This document shows, piece after piece, positions 37,110 through 48,524 of a DNA stretch of 64,000 bases. How positions within the stretch are numbered: position 1 is the stretch's first letter; each line of letters opens with the position of its first letter. The DNA is from Azolla caroliniana (taxonomy: Eukaryota; Polypodiophyta). Under the pieces are notes generated by a model. That model saw nothing but the letters and a program-made list of their open reading frames with translations, was not told the DNA's origin and did not search any database. The position numbers were made by a program, and so were the translations under genes. The stretch spans positions 6,014,001-6,078,000 of the forward strand of contig JBHGNT010000014.1 in NCBI GenBank assembly GCA_043228905.1, in the 5' to 3' direction.

Positions 37110-40100
37110 TCTAGTGGAGAGGGGTCCGCTATTTCCTTCCTCTGTTGACAAACTCTAAGTTGGTCCATTGGTTGGATCCATTGTCGTCAGTGTGGATCTT
37201 CACGAGGGTAAATTCTCCTTCTTCGACTTTCTCTTGCAACTAGTCATACCTTCTCTGTATGTGTTTGGTCCGAGAGTGGTATGCAACATTCTTGGCTAGA
37301 CGTATGGCACTCTGGCTGTCACAATGAAGCAAGAAATCTCTTTGCTTCATCCCCAACTCATTGAGAAATTTTCTCATCCAAATCAGTTCCTTGCCAGCCT
37401 TTACTATTGCCATGTACTCTGCATCTGTGGTCGACAAGGCCACAGACTTCTACAGTCGTGACTGCCACGCCACTACTCCCCCTACATAGGTCATCATGTA
37501 CCCTAACGTGGATCAACTTGAGTCTACATCCCCCGACATGTCGGGGTCGATAAACACTTCGAGCATGGGTTTTACGATACTATACTTAAGACACACACCC
37601 GAGGTGCCTTTTGAGTACCTAGTATCCATTTCACCGCTGCCCAATGTTCTCCACCTGGATTATTGATGTATTGGCTTATTGTTCCCACAACAAATGCAAT
37701 ATTTGGTCTCGTACAGACCATACCATACATTAAGATGCCGACGATTGAGGCACACGGTACTTTCTTCATCTCAGCCTTTTCTTTCTCCCCTCTCGGGCAT
37801 TGCTTTGCATTTAACTTGAAGTTAGTCGGTAACACAGAGCCGCTTTGCTTCCGACATGTTGACTCTTTCTAGGATCTTCGTCACATACTTCTGTTATGAC
37901 AACCATAACACTCTGTTAGTTCTATCTCAAACTATGTGCATTCCTAAGATCTGTTTAGCCAGTCCAAGATCTTTCATGGTAAATGATTTGGCTAGGCTTT
38001 CTTCAAGCTTCCGATCTTCCTTGTATCTTGATCGACTATCAACATGTCGTCTACATATAATAAGAGAGTCAAGAAGTCACTTTCGTCGTATCTTTTGACG
38101 AACACACAATGATTCACCTGTGTTTTCTGGAACCCATCTTCCACCATGAGGGATTTGAACTTCTTGTACCACTGGCGTGGAGCTTATTTCAGGTCGTACA
38201 AGCTTTTCTTCAGTCGACACACTAGTTTCTCTTTCCCTTTCTCCTCAAAGCCTTCGGGCTGCTGCATGTAGATTTCTTCATCTAGCTCCCCGTGTAGGAT
38301 TGTCGTCTTGACATCCAACTGTTCGATCTCCAGATCCATACTGGTAGTTATGCTCACAACATTTCTAATGGATGTCATCTTCACAATTGGAGTGAATATT
38401 TCGTCAAAGTAGATGCCCTTTTTCTATTGGAAACCCTTCACCACAATGTGGGTTTTATACCTAGTTGCATTGTCAACTTCTCTAGTCTTCACATTATAGA
38501 CCCATTTGTTCCTGAGTGCCCTCTTACCTTTCGGTAATTCTACCAGTTCATAGGTGTGGTTTTCATGCAAGGAGTCCATCTCGTCTTGCATTGCACTTAG
38601 CCATTTTTCTTTGAGCCCATCGGCAATGGCTTCATTATAACACTCTGGTTCACCTTCATCAGTCAAGAGGATGTATTGATTTCCATATGTTGTCTCCTTG
38701 CACTCGTTGTCGCCTCAGTTCAGATGTCTTTGCCGACTCTACTCTTGGCTCAGGTTCATGTATGTAGATCAGCTTCTCAAGGTTGGAGGTCTCCAACTCA
38801 TATTCCTCTATCGATCTTAATAGCTTTGCCGGTTCAGACTCATAGTCGGTTGGTATCTATGAGTCGGTTGTGCCAAATGATTGTCTACAAACAACCGACT
38901 GTGTTGGTTCTCCTAGCCTTAAGTCGGTGGTAGTGGGAGTCAACTGGGGAGTCGATTTTGACTTCTGTTGCTTCCAGTCCTCAATCGTCTCGTCTTCCAA
39001 GAAGACTACGTCCTGACTTCTCACAACCTTTTCGTCGACTAGGTCCCATAGCCTATAGCTGAACTCATCTTCCGAGTATCCCATGAATATGCATGGTTTT
39101 GACTTGCTGTTGAGCTTTGACCTCTAATCCTCATGCATATACGATAGACATCCGAACACCCTCAGGTGTCGGTAGGAGACATCCTTTCCTGTCCACACCC
39201 TCTGTGATGTTAACATCACCTTTTAGTGGTACTGAGGGGGACTTGTTGATAAGATAAACAGTCATGTACATCGCCTCAACCCAGTATATTTTCGGCATTT
39301 TAGCATGCAACAACATGCTCCTTACTCTCTCCATGATTGTTCAATTCATCCTCTCTGCAAGCGCGTTCAACTCAGGGGTCTTTGGTACTATGTATTCGAT
39401 TCTAATAGCTTGGGTCTTGCAGTATTCCTCGAACAACCCTTTATATTCACCACCATTGTCGGTTCGGACAGCCGTCAACTTCGGACCAGACTCCTGTTTG
39501 GCTCTTGCTTGGAACTCCTTGAAGAGCAACAATACTTGATCTCTTCACTTTAGTATGAAAGCCCAAAAATTCTGACTGTAGTCGTCGATGAAAGTCACAA
39601 AGTACTACCTGCCTCGATGCGATGGAGCATCTACATAACACACATCCGTGTGTACTAGTTCCAATGCGACGTCTCTTCTTCTTGGTCATCTTGAGTGGAA
39701 TGCTGCTTTATTCTACTTTCCAACTAAGCAGTCGACGAACTTCTCCAGGTGCACTCCCTTTACCTCTGGTAGAAGTTTTTGGTCGGCTAACAGATGAAAA
39801 CCCTTCTCACTCGTGTGGCCTAGCCTTTTATGCCATATCTGTCCTCCCGAGTTGGATGCCACATTCACTTTCGACTTGCACAGTCGGGCTTGCATCATAT
39901 ACAGTGTGCCTTCTTTTTGTGCTCGGGCCACTATAAGATTTCCTCGGCAGAACTTCCATTTCCCATTTTGGAAACTACCATTGTAGCCTTCGTCGTCCAA
40001 TCTTCCAATCGATATCAGATTCAATACGATATCGGGGACATGTCGAACACCCTGTCGACGTCGTCAAACAATTACTTCGGACTCCAATTAACTTGCACTC

Positions 40101-40565
40101 CCCACTATCACCCATCTTTACATAACCATGATCACCGGATATGTAAGTCGAGAAATACTCTCTCAACGGGTTATGTGGAAAGATGCACCGGAATCGATCA
40201 CCCAAGTGCATTCTTCGCTTGCAATATTTGCACTTGTCTATTCACAAATGAACAAAAGTTCTTCATTGCTCATAGCAATGGCTGAAGTGTTCTTTTCTTC
40301 AGAAATCTTCCTGGGTTCGACATTATTACCGATACTCTTTTCTTTCTTGAGATGTCCACAGTCCTTCTGGAAGTATCCAAGCTTTCCACAATGAAAGCAC
40401 ATGAGCTTACCTCTAGACTTGGATCTGACATGGGATTTGTCCCTCCTTGATGGACTGCTTTGCTGGTTTCTTCCTCTGTCGATGTGTTAAGTCAGATTGG
40501 ACTCCGACTATACTAGGACACCCTTGTCCTTACTTCTCGCTTCCTCATTCATGTCGAGAATAGCG
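37110..40565 (-). pseudogene. Copia-F gag-pol, decayed
   Basis: Fragments on the minus strand in order: Gag end with the knuckle CFHCGKLGYFQKDC (near 40400), protease remnant, integrase (RTDNGGEYKGLFEEYC, ERMNRTMM-like AERMN, then MPKIYWVEAMYMTVYLIN), acidic linker, RT with YVDDMLIV near 38055, and RNase H (ALSTTDAEYMAIVKAGKE, HCDSQSAIRLAKN, SRTKHIQRRYD). At least a dozen stops and frameshifts. Similar domain layout to Copia-2 but clearly a separate, older family member. Confidence 0.8.
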
Positions 40566-41074
40566 AGGACTATTTCTCAGCCACAACCGAGTCTTGAATC
40601 ATAGAAATGGGAAGTAGAGAGTACACAAAATATTTATGTGGAAAACCCTAATAGGGTAAAAAACCACGGGAGCCCACAAAATCCAAACCATCACTATATG
40701 AGAAAGGTACAATCAGAGACTTGGAGGCAACGACCTCGAGCTCTGTTTCTTCGTCGAGCGGCGGTTACAACAAAGTATCTCTCCATCTCTCTCTATATAT
40801 ATATACAACAGTTATACACATACAAAAATATGACAACAACTACCAACACCCAAAAGTGATTGCCTTAAGTCATAAGTCATATATATACTTATATGAACTT
40901 AGGGCTATTTACAAATACAGCCTCAATAGGCTTACTCAAAACATATTTATAGGTATGTCTTCTCTTCCGGTTCTCGCTGGGTCCATCCGATCCAGTTTCC
41001 AGATCCCTTCCGGTTCTCACCGGGTCCATCCGATCCAGAACCGGATCCCATCTGGAGGGACCGATTTCCCAACA
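40566..41074 (-). repeat. LTR of Copia-G, inner end truncated
   Basis: Minus strand starts TGTTGGGAAATCGGTCCCTCC at 41074. It contains an inverted-repeat TATA region (near 40866-40905), a TATATATATA tract (40792-40803), and ends near GGTTGTGGCTGAG. The last bases and CA end are lost at the join with Copia-F. It is a diverged member of the Copia-1/-2/-3 LTR group. Confidence 0.75.
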
Positions 41075-41546
41075 ATCTCCTCCTTCTCTACGACATGGGA
41101 TGTCTCGCCAGCCCGATCCCCTTTCGCCACGCATCTAGCTAATTGGTTGTCAACACCTTGGTCAACATATCCAACCCGTTCTCCTCCATGTGGATCTTTG
41201 TCAGCATGAACTCTTGATCTTCTACTCTTGACCCGTACCTCCATTGGATATGTTTCGTCCGGGAATGGGAGGCCACGTTCTTTGCAAGGTGGATGGTAAT
41301 TTGACTATCGTAATAGAGTCGGTATTCATCCTATTGGATCCCTAGCTCTCCTTGCCGGCTTCCACAGCTACCATGTACTCCGCTTCCATGGTTGATAGCG
41401 CAACCATCTTCTGCAGCCTCAACTTCCACGAAACAGCTCCCCCTACATAGGTCATGACATATCTGGATGTAGACCGGCTGGTATCTACATTAGCCGACAT
41501 ATCCCAATTCGTGAATCCGTCAAGTTGGGGATTACTGGAGCCGAAC
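41075..41546 (-). pseudogene. Copia-G pol end (RNase H), part 1
   Basis: Minus-strand fragments match the end of Copia-2 RNase H: a degenerate purine tract at 41075-41090, then the tail of pol and ..SGYVMTYVGGAVSW-like and GFTDS stretches. It is cut at 41546 by the Gypsy-C LTR. The continuation is at 52547. Confidence 0.65.
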
Positions 41547-41997
41547 TGTTAACCGACAAAGACTTAAAAGCTAGATAAAGTCCAGAATGGGAAAGGGATA
41601 ATTATTTTAGAACCAGTAGTTGTTATAATTATTATATATTTTGGAGAAGTGAACGGACGGACCCAGAATCGGTATGCCGATCTAGATCCGAACCGCTTCG
41701 TGGCCGGTTGCCGGTTGGCACCGGTTCGTACCCAAAGCCAGTGACCTGTAGCGGTTTATTAATGAAAGTGTTGTTGTTCTACATCTTGTTAATCTTTGAA
41801 GCTTTAGTTAATTACCATTCTGTGCTAAATAGAATCTATCTTATGCGTGTATTACAATCCTTAACCACGTCGGTTAGTAGCCGATTAGGAATACATTTGT
41901 ATCACGGTCTCCGCCTACCCAATTGCACCACCCTTTGATAAAGTGTCTTAGAAGGACACCTTGTGTTAGGTCTAGTCCTATCCCAAGGAGTAACACA
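41547..41997 (+). repeat. First LTR of Gypsy-C
   Basis: 451 bp, TGTTAACCG to GAGTAACACA. Lacks an about 29-nt stretch, next to ..GGTGACCT, that the second LTR has. Confidence 0.88.
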
Positions 41998-42002
41998 GTT
42001 TT

Positions 42003-42021
42003 TGGCGACCACGATTCCTGC
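42003..42021 (+). other. tRNA-Arg-like primer-binding site of Gypsy-C
   Basis: TGGCGACCACGATTCCTGC, the same as in Gypsy-A. Confidence 0.75.
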
Positions 42022-42050
42022 TCAAGCACAGTGAACCGTGGGGGGCATGG

Positions 42051-44040
42051 ATGACTAGACCAACAAAGGACCCAGCAACGGAGCGAGCGAGACGACTAAC
42101 TGAAATACTGCAGAAGTGCGAAGCGTACCACCAAGCGGCAAAAGAAATCCACTTGGATCGAACCTTTTCAAAGTTCCCATCTAGACGAAGGAAGCAATTT
42201 AAGTAGTCTGAAGGAAGCGGAATCCATCCTTCAAGCATTAGCAACAGGATAAGGCGATTCAGAACCATTTTCGGCGTTTGAATCGGATTCGGACGGCGAG
42301 TACAGTGCACATTCGAATTACCGCTACAGTCACGACACCCCGGACAGACCGGAGGACGAAGAATCGGATAACTTACTGACACCGGAACCGGCGATAATAG
42401 AACTAGAAGCTTGAGGAAGGCACAAGGCGGATCAATCTCCGACACCGCCACACGAGCCTCCGAAGGAGGAGCAGGGACAACCTCCGACACCGCTTCCGAA
42501 AAGAGAGGAGGAAAAAGCTCTGCCACTACCTCCAACAGAAGAGGAGAGACCTCCATCACCACCAGCTCGAGTTCCGACTCTGGAGCACGATATGTCGTTC
42601 CAATATCCCAAGTACCGAGATGATCCGAACGCGGAAGCCCATGCGTATGCATTTCTACAAACATGGGAACCAAACCATGTGTCGCAACGCTTAAATGCCG
42701 CCGAAGCAGAACGATCGAAGATTGCAGAGTTTGGCATGACTTTGGAAGGACGAGCCGCATGATGGTACTTGACGCACCTTCTCGGCACCATCACTACGTT
42801 TGAGGACTTGAAAACGAGATTTTTACAATTCTTCCACAAGGAGGTGGATCAACAAGAGATGGTCGGCCTATTCTACACCATACGGCAGGAACCTACGGAA
42901 ACGATTCAACAATTCATAATCCGGTTTCAACGGATGCACAGCCAGCTAAGTCAGGCACCACCGGAAGCAAAGGCTAAAGCAATATTCCTAGCAGCACTAC
43001 GGAAACCCCTGCGTACGGTGTGCGCAATCATTGATTTCTGCACCAGCACGATCGACCAGGTCATAGACCGGGTCAGGGAGATGGGGAAAACAAGATCATG
43101 GCTAACAATGGGGGCAATCCAGCATGCAATACCGACAAAAGAAGACCTACGTTTTCGGCAAGCTATACAATGTACGACTTGTCTCACTGCCAGGCACTCT
43201 GCAATTGAATGTACCATGCGGTCACAGTGCATGTTATGCCATTCCAGGTTGCACACAATGGACTGATGCGAATATAACTTACTGAACCGGCAAGCGGCAC
43301 CAGTAAGACAAATCGATACCCGCAGCGACCATGAAGAGGAAGAAGAACGTTGGCATCCAAACGAGCGTTACCGGCCATTACAGGATGTCCGATATAGTGA
43401 TAGAAGGGACAATTATGACGGGACCGGTACAACAAGTACCGGGATTATAATTGTGACCGTTCTGATCGAGATCACTCTCCAAGTTACAACCAGAGGAGAG
43501 AGGATCATCGCGGGGATTATGAAGATCGCCGCCGACAGGGATACAAGAACCACCAACGTTTTAATAAGAAACGAAACACCCGAAAGGAGGAGTGTCGGGA
43601 ACCGGCGAAGGAATACCCACGAGAGCCGGAGAGAGGCTTGAGTGGCACCTAGCTAGAACAAAGACGAACGGAAGAGCCTAATCGACCGGCAAAAGGATTT
43701 CAACCAAGTATTCGGCCAAAAGCAAAATCCAGCAATACCCGGAAAGCGTATTGTTATTATTGCCAGCATGAAGGCCACTACAACAACCAATGCCTGGTGA
43801 AAAGTAACAAAAAAAGACCGACAGTCAATATGGTGGTAGCAGAGGTTGCGGATATACAGCAAGTCACCACCAGGTCAAAAGGAAAGACGACAGAGTGGGA
43901 AGCACAAGAGGCTATCCGGAAACAGGCCACCGAATGGGTAGAGAAGGCGAACGAGCGTAATGCGGCCGAAGTCAAACAACAAAAGGAGGCACCGGCGGAG
44001 CTCACAGACACAATACAGTCAGAAAACCCAACATGGTAGG
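42051..44040 (+). pseudogene. Gypsy-C gag
   Basis: Starts at the ATG at 42051 (MTRPTKDPATERARRL), parallel to Gypsy-A MTRPTHDLGTDRARRL. The N-terminal acidic region is shorter and frameshifted. The Gag domain is open at 42769-43266 (FFHKEVDQQEMVGLFYTIRQ) and contains CTTCLTARHSAIEC. A second CCHC (CYYCQHEGHYNNQC) lies near 43750-43795. Stops at 43264 and elsewhere make it non-functional. Confidence 0.82.
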
Positions 44041-47000
44041 CATTATAGGAATGTCAAATTATGTTGCGATTAGGCCGGCTACTACAATTAGTACCTTGGT
44101 TTATGGATGGGTTGAAATCGGCAATAACACCACCAGACTCATCGCCGGTTTTGACTTTCTTTTCCAACCCAGAGGAAGGGCCGGCGGTGGTGGACACAAG
44201 TAGTCCGGCAATCACTGCCATTGTCAAAGTACGCGAGCTACCAGGGACGATCGTCGACGTAGGATCAGGTGTCAATGTAATCAGCCTCTGTACTTGTGAC
44301 ACCCTGGGAATCCAGGAGTGGGAGCCTTGCCTGTTTTGGCTCCAGATGGCATATACGAGTTCGGTAAGAGCCACCGGTTTAATATGAAACTTGGAGGTAA
44401 CAATTGGAGGACATGCATTCCGCATTTCATGCGGTGGTTCTCCAGTTAAATACCCAAGGGTCTTACCCACTATTGCTTGGACGACCATGGTTGTGGACGG
44501 TGCACATTAAGCAGAACTGGCGAAAGAACGTGATTATGTTCCAACGAGGCAAAACCAAAGTACGGGTACCGACACATCCACAAACCGGAATCGGTAAAGA
44601 GCTAACACCGTTATATGCTGAAAGTGTTAATATGCTGGGAGGGCTCGCTGACGAGGAAGTCGATCAAGATCTCGAGGATAATCCAAAAATCGTACCCTTG
44701 TTCGAAATAGATGTGGCCGAAGCAGTCTCTCCGTATATTGCACAACCGGAAGATGCCGGAGAGGAACCGGATAGAGATGTCATCAAAGAACTACGTCAAG
44801 CACAAGAGGCCTTGGAATGGGAAATGGCAGTATCTCAAAGGGTGAAGGCATCCCAATTAGAAGAAGTAAAATTTGGAACTGGAGAGGAAGCACGCCCAGT
44901 ACATATTGCCAAAGAAATGTCACTGGAAAAAAACCCGGCAATGATTACATTATTGAATTTAAGAATTCCGGGACGTATTTACCTGGTCCTATGAGGATAT
45001 GCGAGGGTTGCATCCGTAGCTGTATTAACATCAGATACATCTTAGCAAAGATGCCAAACCGGTAGCACAAAGGCGCTATCGAATGAACCCTAATTATGCG
45101 GTAAGGGTAAAAGAAGAGATCGACAAGTTACAGCGAGTCGGATTTATCCGGCTGGTAAAGAAAGCCACATGGTTGAGTCCAATAGTTGTTCTGCCGAAGA
45201 AGAATGGGAAGATATGGGTGTGCGTTGATTACCGAAAACTAAATGCTGCGACGGTGACCGATGCCTTTCCACTTCCATTCACGGATGGAGTTCTAGACAC
45301 GGTAGCCGGTCATGAGGTATATAGCTTCCTAGACGTATTCAATGGTAACAATAAAATACGCACCCCGATGACCAAGATAAGACAGTGTTCGTTGCCGAGT
45401 GGGGATTTTTTGTTGCCGTAGATATGATGTTTGGACTCAAGATGGTGCAGGCTACCTTTTAGCGGATAATCATGGAAATATTTGGAGAGTTCATCCCGAC
45501 GTTTATGCAGGTGTTCCTAGACGACTTCGTGGTGTATAGTCAGCAAGGGGAACACCTGGACAATCTCCGGTTATGCCTAGAGAAATGCAGGGGGTACCAT
45601 CTATGTTTGAACCCGGCAAAGTGTGTGTTCGGGGTGACTAGTGGTACGCTACTTGGCCATATTGTGAGCAAGGACAGGATAGCAGTTGACCTGGACAAAG
45701 TCAGGGCAATTCTAGAGGTGCCGGCACTAATGAAAGCCAAAGCATTAAGTAGATTCTTAGGACAAATCCGGTGGCATAGTCGGATGCTCCAGTATTTGGC
45801 AGATCTTGCAACACCACTGCATGTTGCGGTTCACCGGACACCGTTTCAATGAACGGCTACAAAGGATGACACTTACCGCGCACTAAAAGTACTGCTATCA
45901 CAAGCACTGGTAGTAAAACCCCCGGACTAATCCAGAGAGTTTCATGTATTTGTCGACGCGTCAGACATAGCAATCGACAACGCACTTATGCAGGTGACCG
46001 AACCCAAGTGGTACCGGCCAATATACTATGCGAGCCAGAAACTGTCACAAGCAGAACGAAATTACTCCAGAATGGAAAGAGAGGCCTTGGGGATGATTTA
46101 TAGTGTCACAAAGTTCCGACACTATTTGTTGGGCTGTAAATTTTCATTTCACGTAGACCATTCCGCACATTTATACTTGGTCTCTAAGGCATCCCTCACA
46201 GGTAAGCTGGCCTGGTGGACATTGCTACTACAAGAATTCAAGTTCGAAATTGATCACCAACCGGGTATACAACATGTGGTTGCCGACTATTTGGGCTGGT
46301 TAGAAACTAGCGAGACTGGTGATGGCGTACCAGATGAGTTTCCGGATGCTGAACTGTTTAAAATTATAGTAGAAATCACGACAGATAGGACAGTTCCAGA
46401 TGAGGACAAATGGCTAACGAACATGCATCAGTTCTTAAGCACGGGACTACCGTCAGAAGAGATGAACAGAGACAAGTGGAAAAGATTGGCAGTCGACAAG
46501 GACACCCTATACGACAAGGGAGCCGATGGAATATGGCAGAGAGCGGTGTGGAGCGATGAAAAGGACACCATATTACGGGAAGCACATTGCGGAGTCGCTG
46601 GAGGACACTATGCCGGTGAAGCTACAACAAGAAAGATATGGCGCAGTGGGCAGTGGTGGCCAACGACACTAAAAGATTTGGTCCGATACACAAAGGAATG
46701 TGATTTGTGTCAACGAATGGGCCAACCGACAGAACAGGCACAAATGCCTCACCATCCGGTACTACCCTTGGAACCATTTAAAAAATGGGGGTTGGACTTC
46801 GTCGGACCATTCAAGCCGCCAGCCATGTGAACCAGCAACAGATACATCATTGTCGCTACGGATTATTGCACCAAGTGGCTAGAGGCCAAGGCTTTGCGAG
46901 ACAATACTGTGGCATCAACGACGAAGTTCCTTTACGAGTACATCTGGTGCCGTTACGGATGTCCCATCGAATTAATTAGCGACCAGGGTGGACACTTCCT

Positions 47001-47289
47001 CGGTCAAGTAGTGGAAAGCCTAACAACGTTCTACGCGATAGTACACAAGCGCAACACTCCGTACTACCAGCAAGCCAATGGACTGGCCGAGTCCACCAAC
47101 AAGACACTACAGAACATTCTCCGACAAATCGTCAACAAGAACATGACCGATTGGGACACAAAGTTGCACAGTGCATTATGGGCTTATCGGACGGCGTATA
47201 AAACGACCATCAGGACGACACCATTCCGGTTAGCGTTCGGACTAAAAGCGATGATGCCGATTGAATTTCAAGTACCGAGCTTACGGATA
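44041..47289 (+). pseudogene. Gypsy-C pol: protease, RT, RNase H, integrase up to the solo LTR
   Basis: Protease near 44250-44290 reads VDVGSGVNVIS (Gypsy-A: IDGGSGVN). RT from about 45065 (RRYRMNPNYAVRVKEEIDKL) has FLDDFVVYS near 45520; the LDVFNGNNKI stretch departs from the GFSGYNQ of Gypsy-A. RNase H runs from about 45950 (FVDASDIAI) with its end near 46330. Integrase has HCGVAGGHYAGE (46588-46623), CDLCQRMG, GLDFVGPF, SDQGGHF and LAESTNKT (about 47085). The longest frames are 45988-46830 and 46894-47430. At least eight stops or frameshifts. It continues after the solo LTR at 47941. Confidence 0.85.
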
Positions 47290-47935
47290 TGTCGGGAACT
47301 CAACGCTCCTTATGCACAACGCTCGGCCACAACCGAGCTTAGGATCATACACAGAAAATGGGAAACAAATGCACGTGACACAAAGGAGAGAAGAGGTACA
47401 CAGGATGTTTACGTGGAAAACCCAAACTAAGGGAAAAACCACGGCAGCCCACAGGCTGCAAACTATCACTATGCTAGAATGTACAAATAGTGGATTCACG
47501 GAGGCAATGAGCTCATGCTCACGATCTTCGCCACCGGCGGCGGTTACAACAGAGGCAGCGACCTCTTTCTCTCTCTCTCTCTCTCTCTGTACACTGTTAC
47601 GCGCTCTAATCTCGTGCGAAAACAAGAAAATGACAACAACTACTACTAGTTTGCCCTAAGTCATATTTATACTAATATGACTTTTCGGCTATTTACAAAT
47701 ATAGCCTCAGTGGACTATCAGAAACATATTTACGAATATGTCTCTTCATCCGGTTCATACCGGGTCTGCACCATCCGGCTCTCCGTAGCCGGGTACTCCT
47801 CATCCGGTTCATACCGGGTCTGCACCATCCGGCTCTCTGTAGCCGGGTACTCCTCATCCGGTTCCGGCCTCGGCCGAGCTTGTTCATCAGCACTGTTCTT
47901 CTCCCTTCCCATCCGGAGGGACCTGTCTCCCAGCA
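47290..47935 (-). repeat. Solo LTR of the Copia-1/-2/-3 group, with target repeat GGATA
   Basis: 646 bp, plus-strand TGTCGGGAAC to CTCCCAGCA. Perfect 5-bp repeats GGATA at 47285-47289 and 47936-47940. No internal sequence. Orientation is minus, judged by the GGTCCCTCCGGATGGG start, the TATA region inside an inverted repeat (near 47660-47685), and the GGTTGTGGCCGAGCG end. Contains two 54-bp direct repeats at 47747-47854. It arose by LTR-LTR recombination of a full element inside the Gypsy-C integrase. Confidence 0.93.
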
Positions 47936-47940
47936 GGATA

Positions 47941-48384
47941 TAGGTCTGGGAGCGACTGAGTGAAAAGGAATAAGAGAAAATCCGATTGGCGGCACCATGT
48001 GAGCTGAAAGAGCATCGGATAGCAAGTATCATGCAGTTGGAACTGGAGCAGCGACGAAGGAAGGCATTCGTCGACCGGCACCAGAAGGGCAATGAGAAGT
48101 TGTTCGGAATCGGCAAGCGAGTGCTCATGTTTCAGACCCGGATGGGTAAGATGCCAGGCAAGCTATGGTTCCGGTGGACCGAACCATACTCGATCACACG
48201 AGAATTCAACGGTTCTTACCAGTTAGGCACGCTTACCGGCAAAGTACTGAACAAATGGGTCAATGGGTTCTGGCTTAAACCCTATTATGGGCCCATGCCA
48301 CCAAACCCCTTCCAACAGGTGGAGACCAATTGGCTGGCAACCAACATGAGCCGGTGTTACCAGACAACCGAGACTAATGCTTAA
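47941..48384 (+). pseudogene. Gypsy-C pol, C-terminal end of integrase
   Basis: Resumes the integrase tail with VWERLSEKE, then IRLAAPCELKEHRIASIMQ, matching the RLAALCELEEQRLASILHM region of Gypsy-A. It ends with NKWVNGFWLKPYYGPMPPNP and a stop at 48382-48384. It keeps the segment that Gypsy-A lost by deletion. Confidence 0.82.
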
Positions 48385-48524
48385 TTCTAAAAATAAATTA
48401 AAATCATCATGCATAGGCGAGGAGCGAACGGGCACTTTGAAAAGGTGTGTGGTTGGTGGCTAATTAAAGCCTCTTTAAAAGCTCACCATGTGTCAATCGA
48501 CTACTCTAATAGTACACGACGTGC

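Larger units (their letters stand above)
36649..40565 (-). mobile_element. Copia-F, decayed Ty1/copia element lacking its 5' end
   Basis: Minus strand: 3' LTR 36649-37095, polypurine tract, pol and part of gag. The 5' LTR, primer site and Gag N-terminus are missing. At about 40565 the sequence passes into the LTR of Copia-G. It inserted into the integrase region of Copia-E. Confidence 0.82.
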
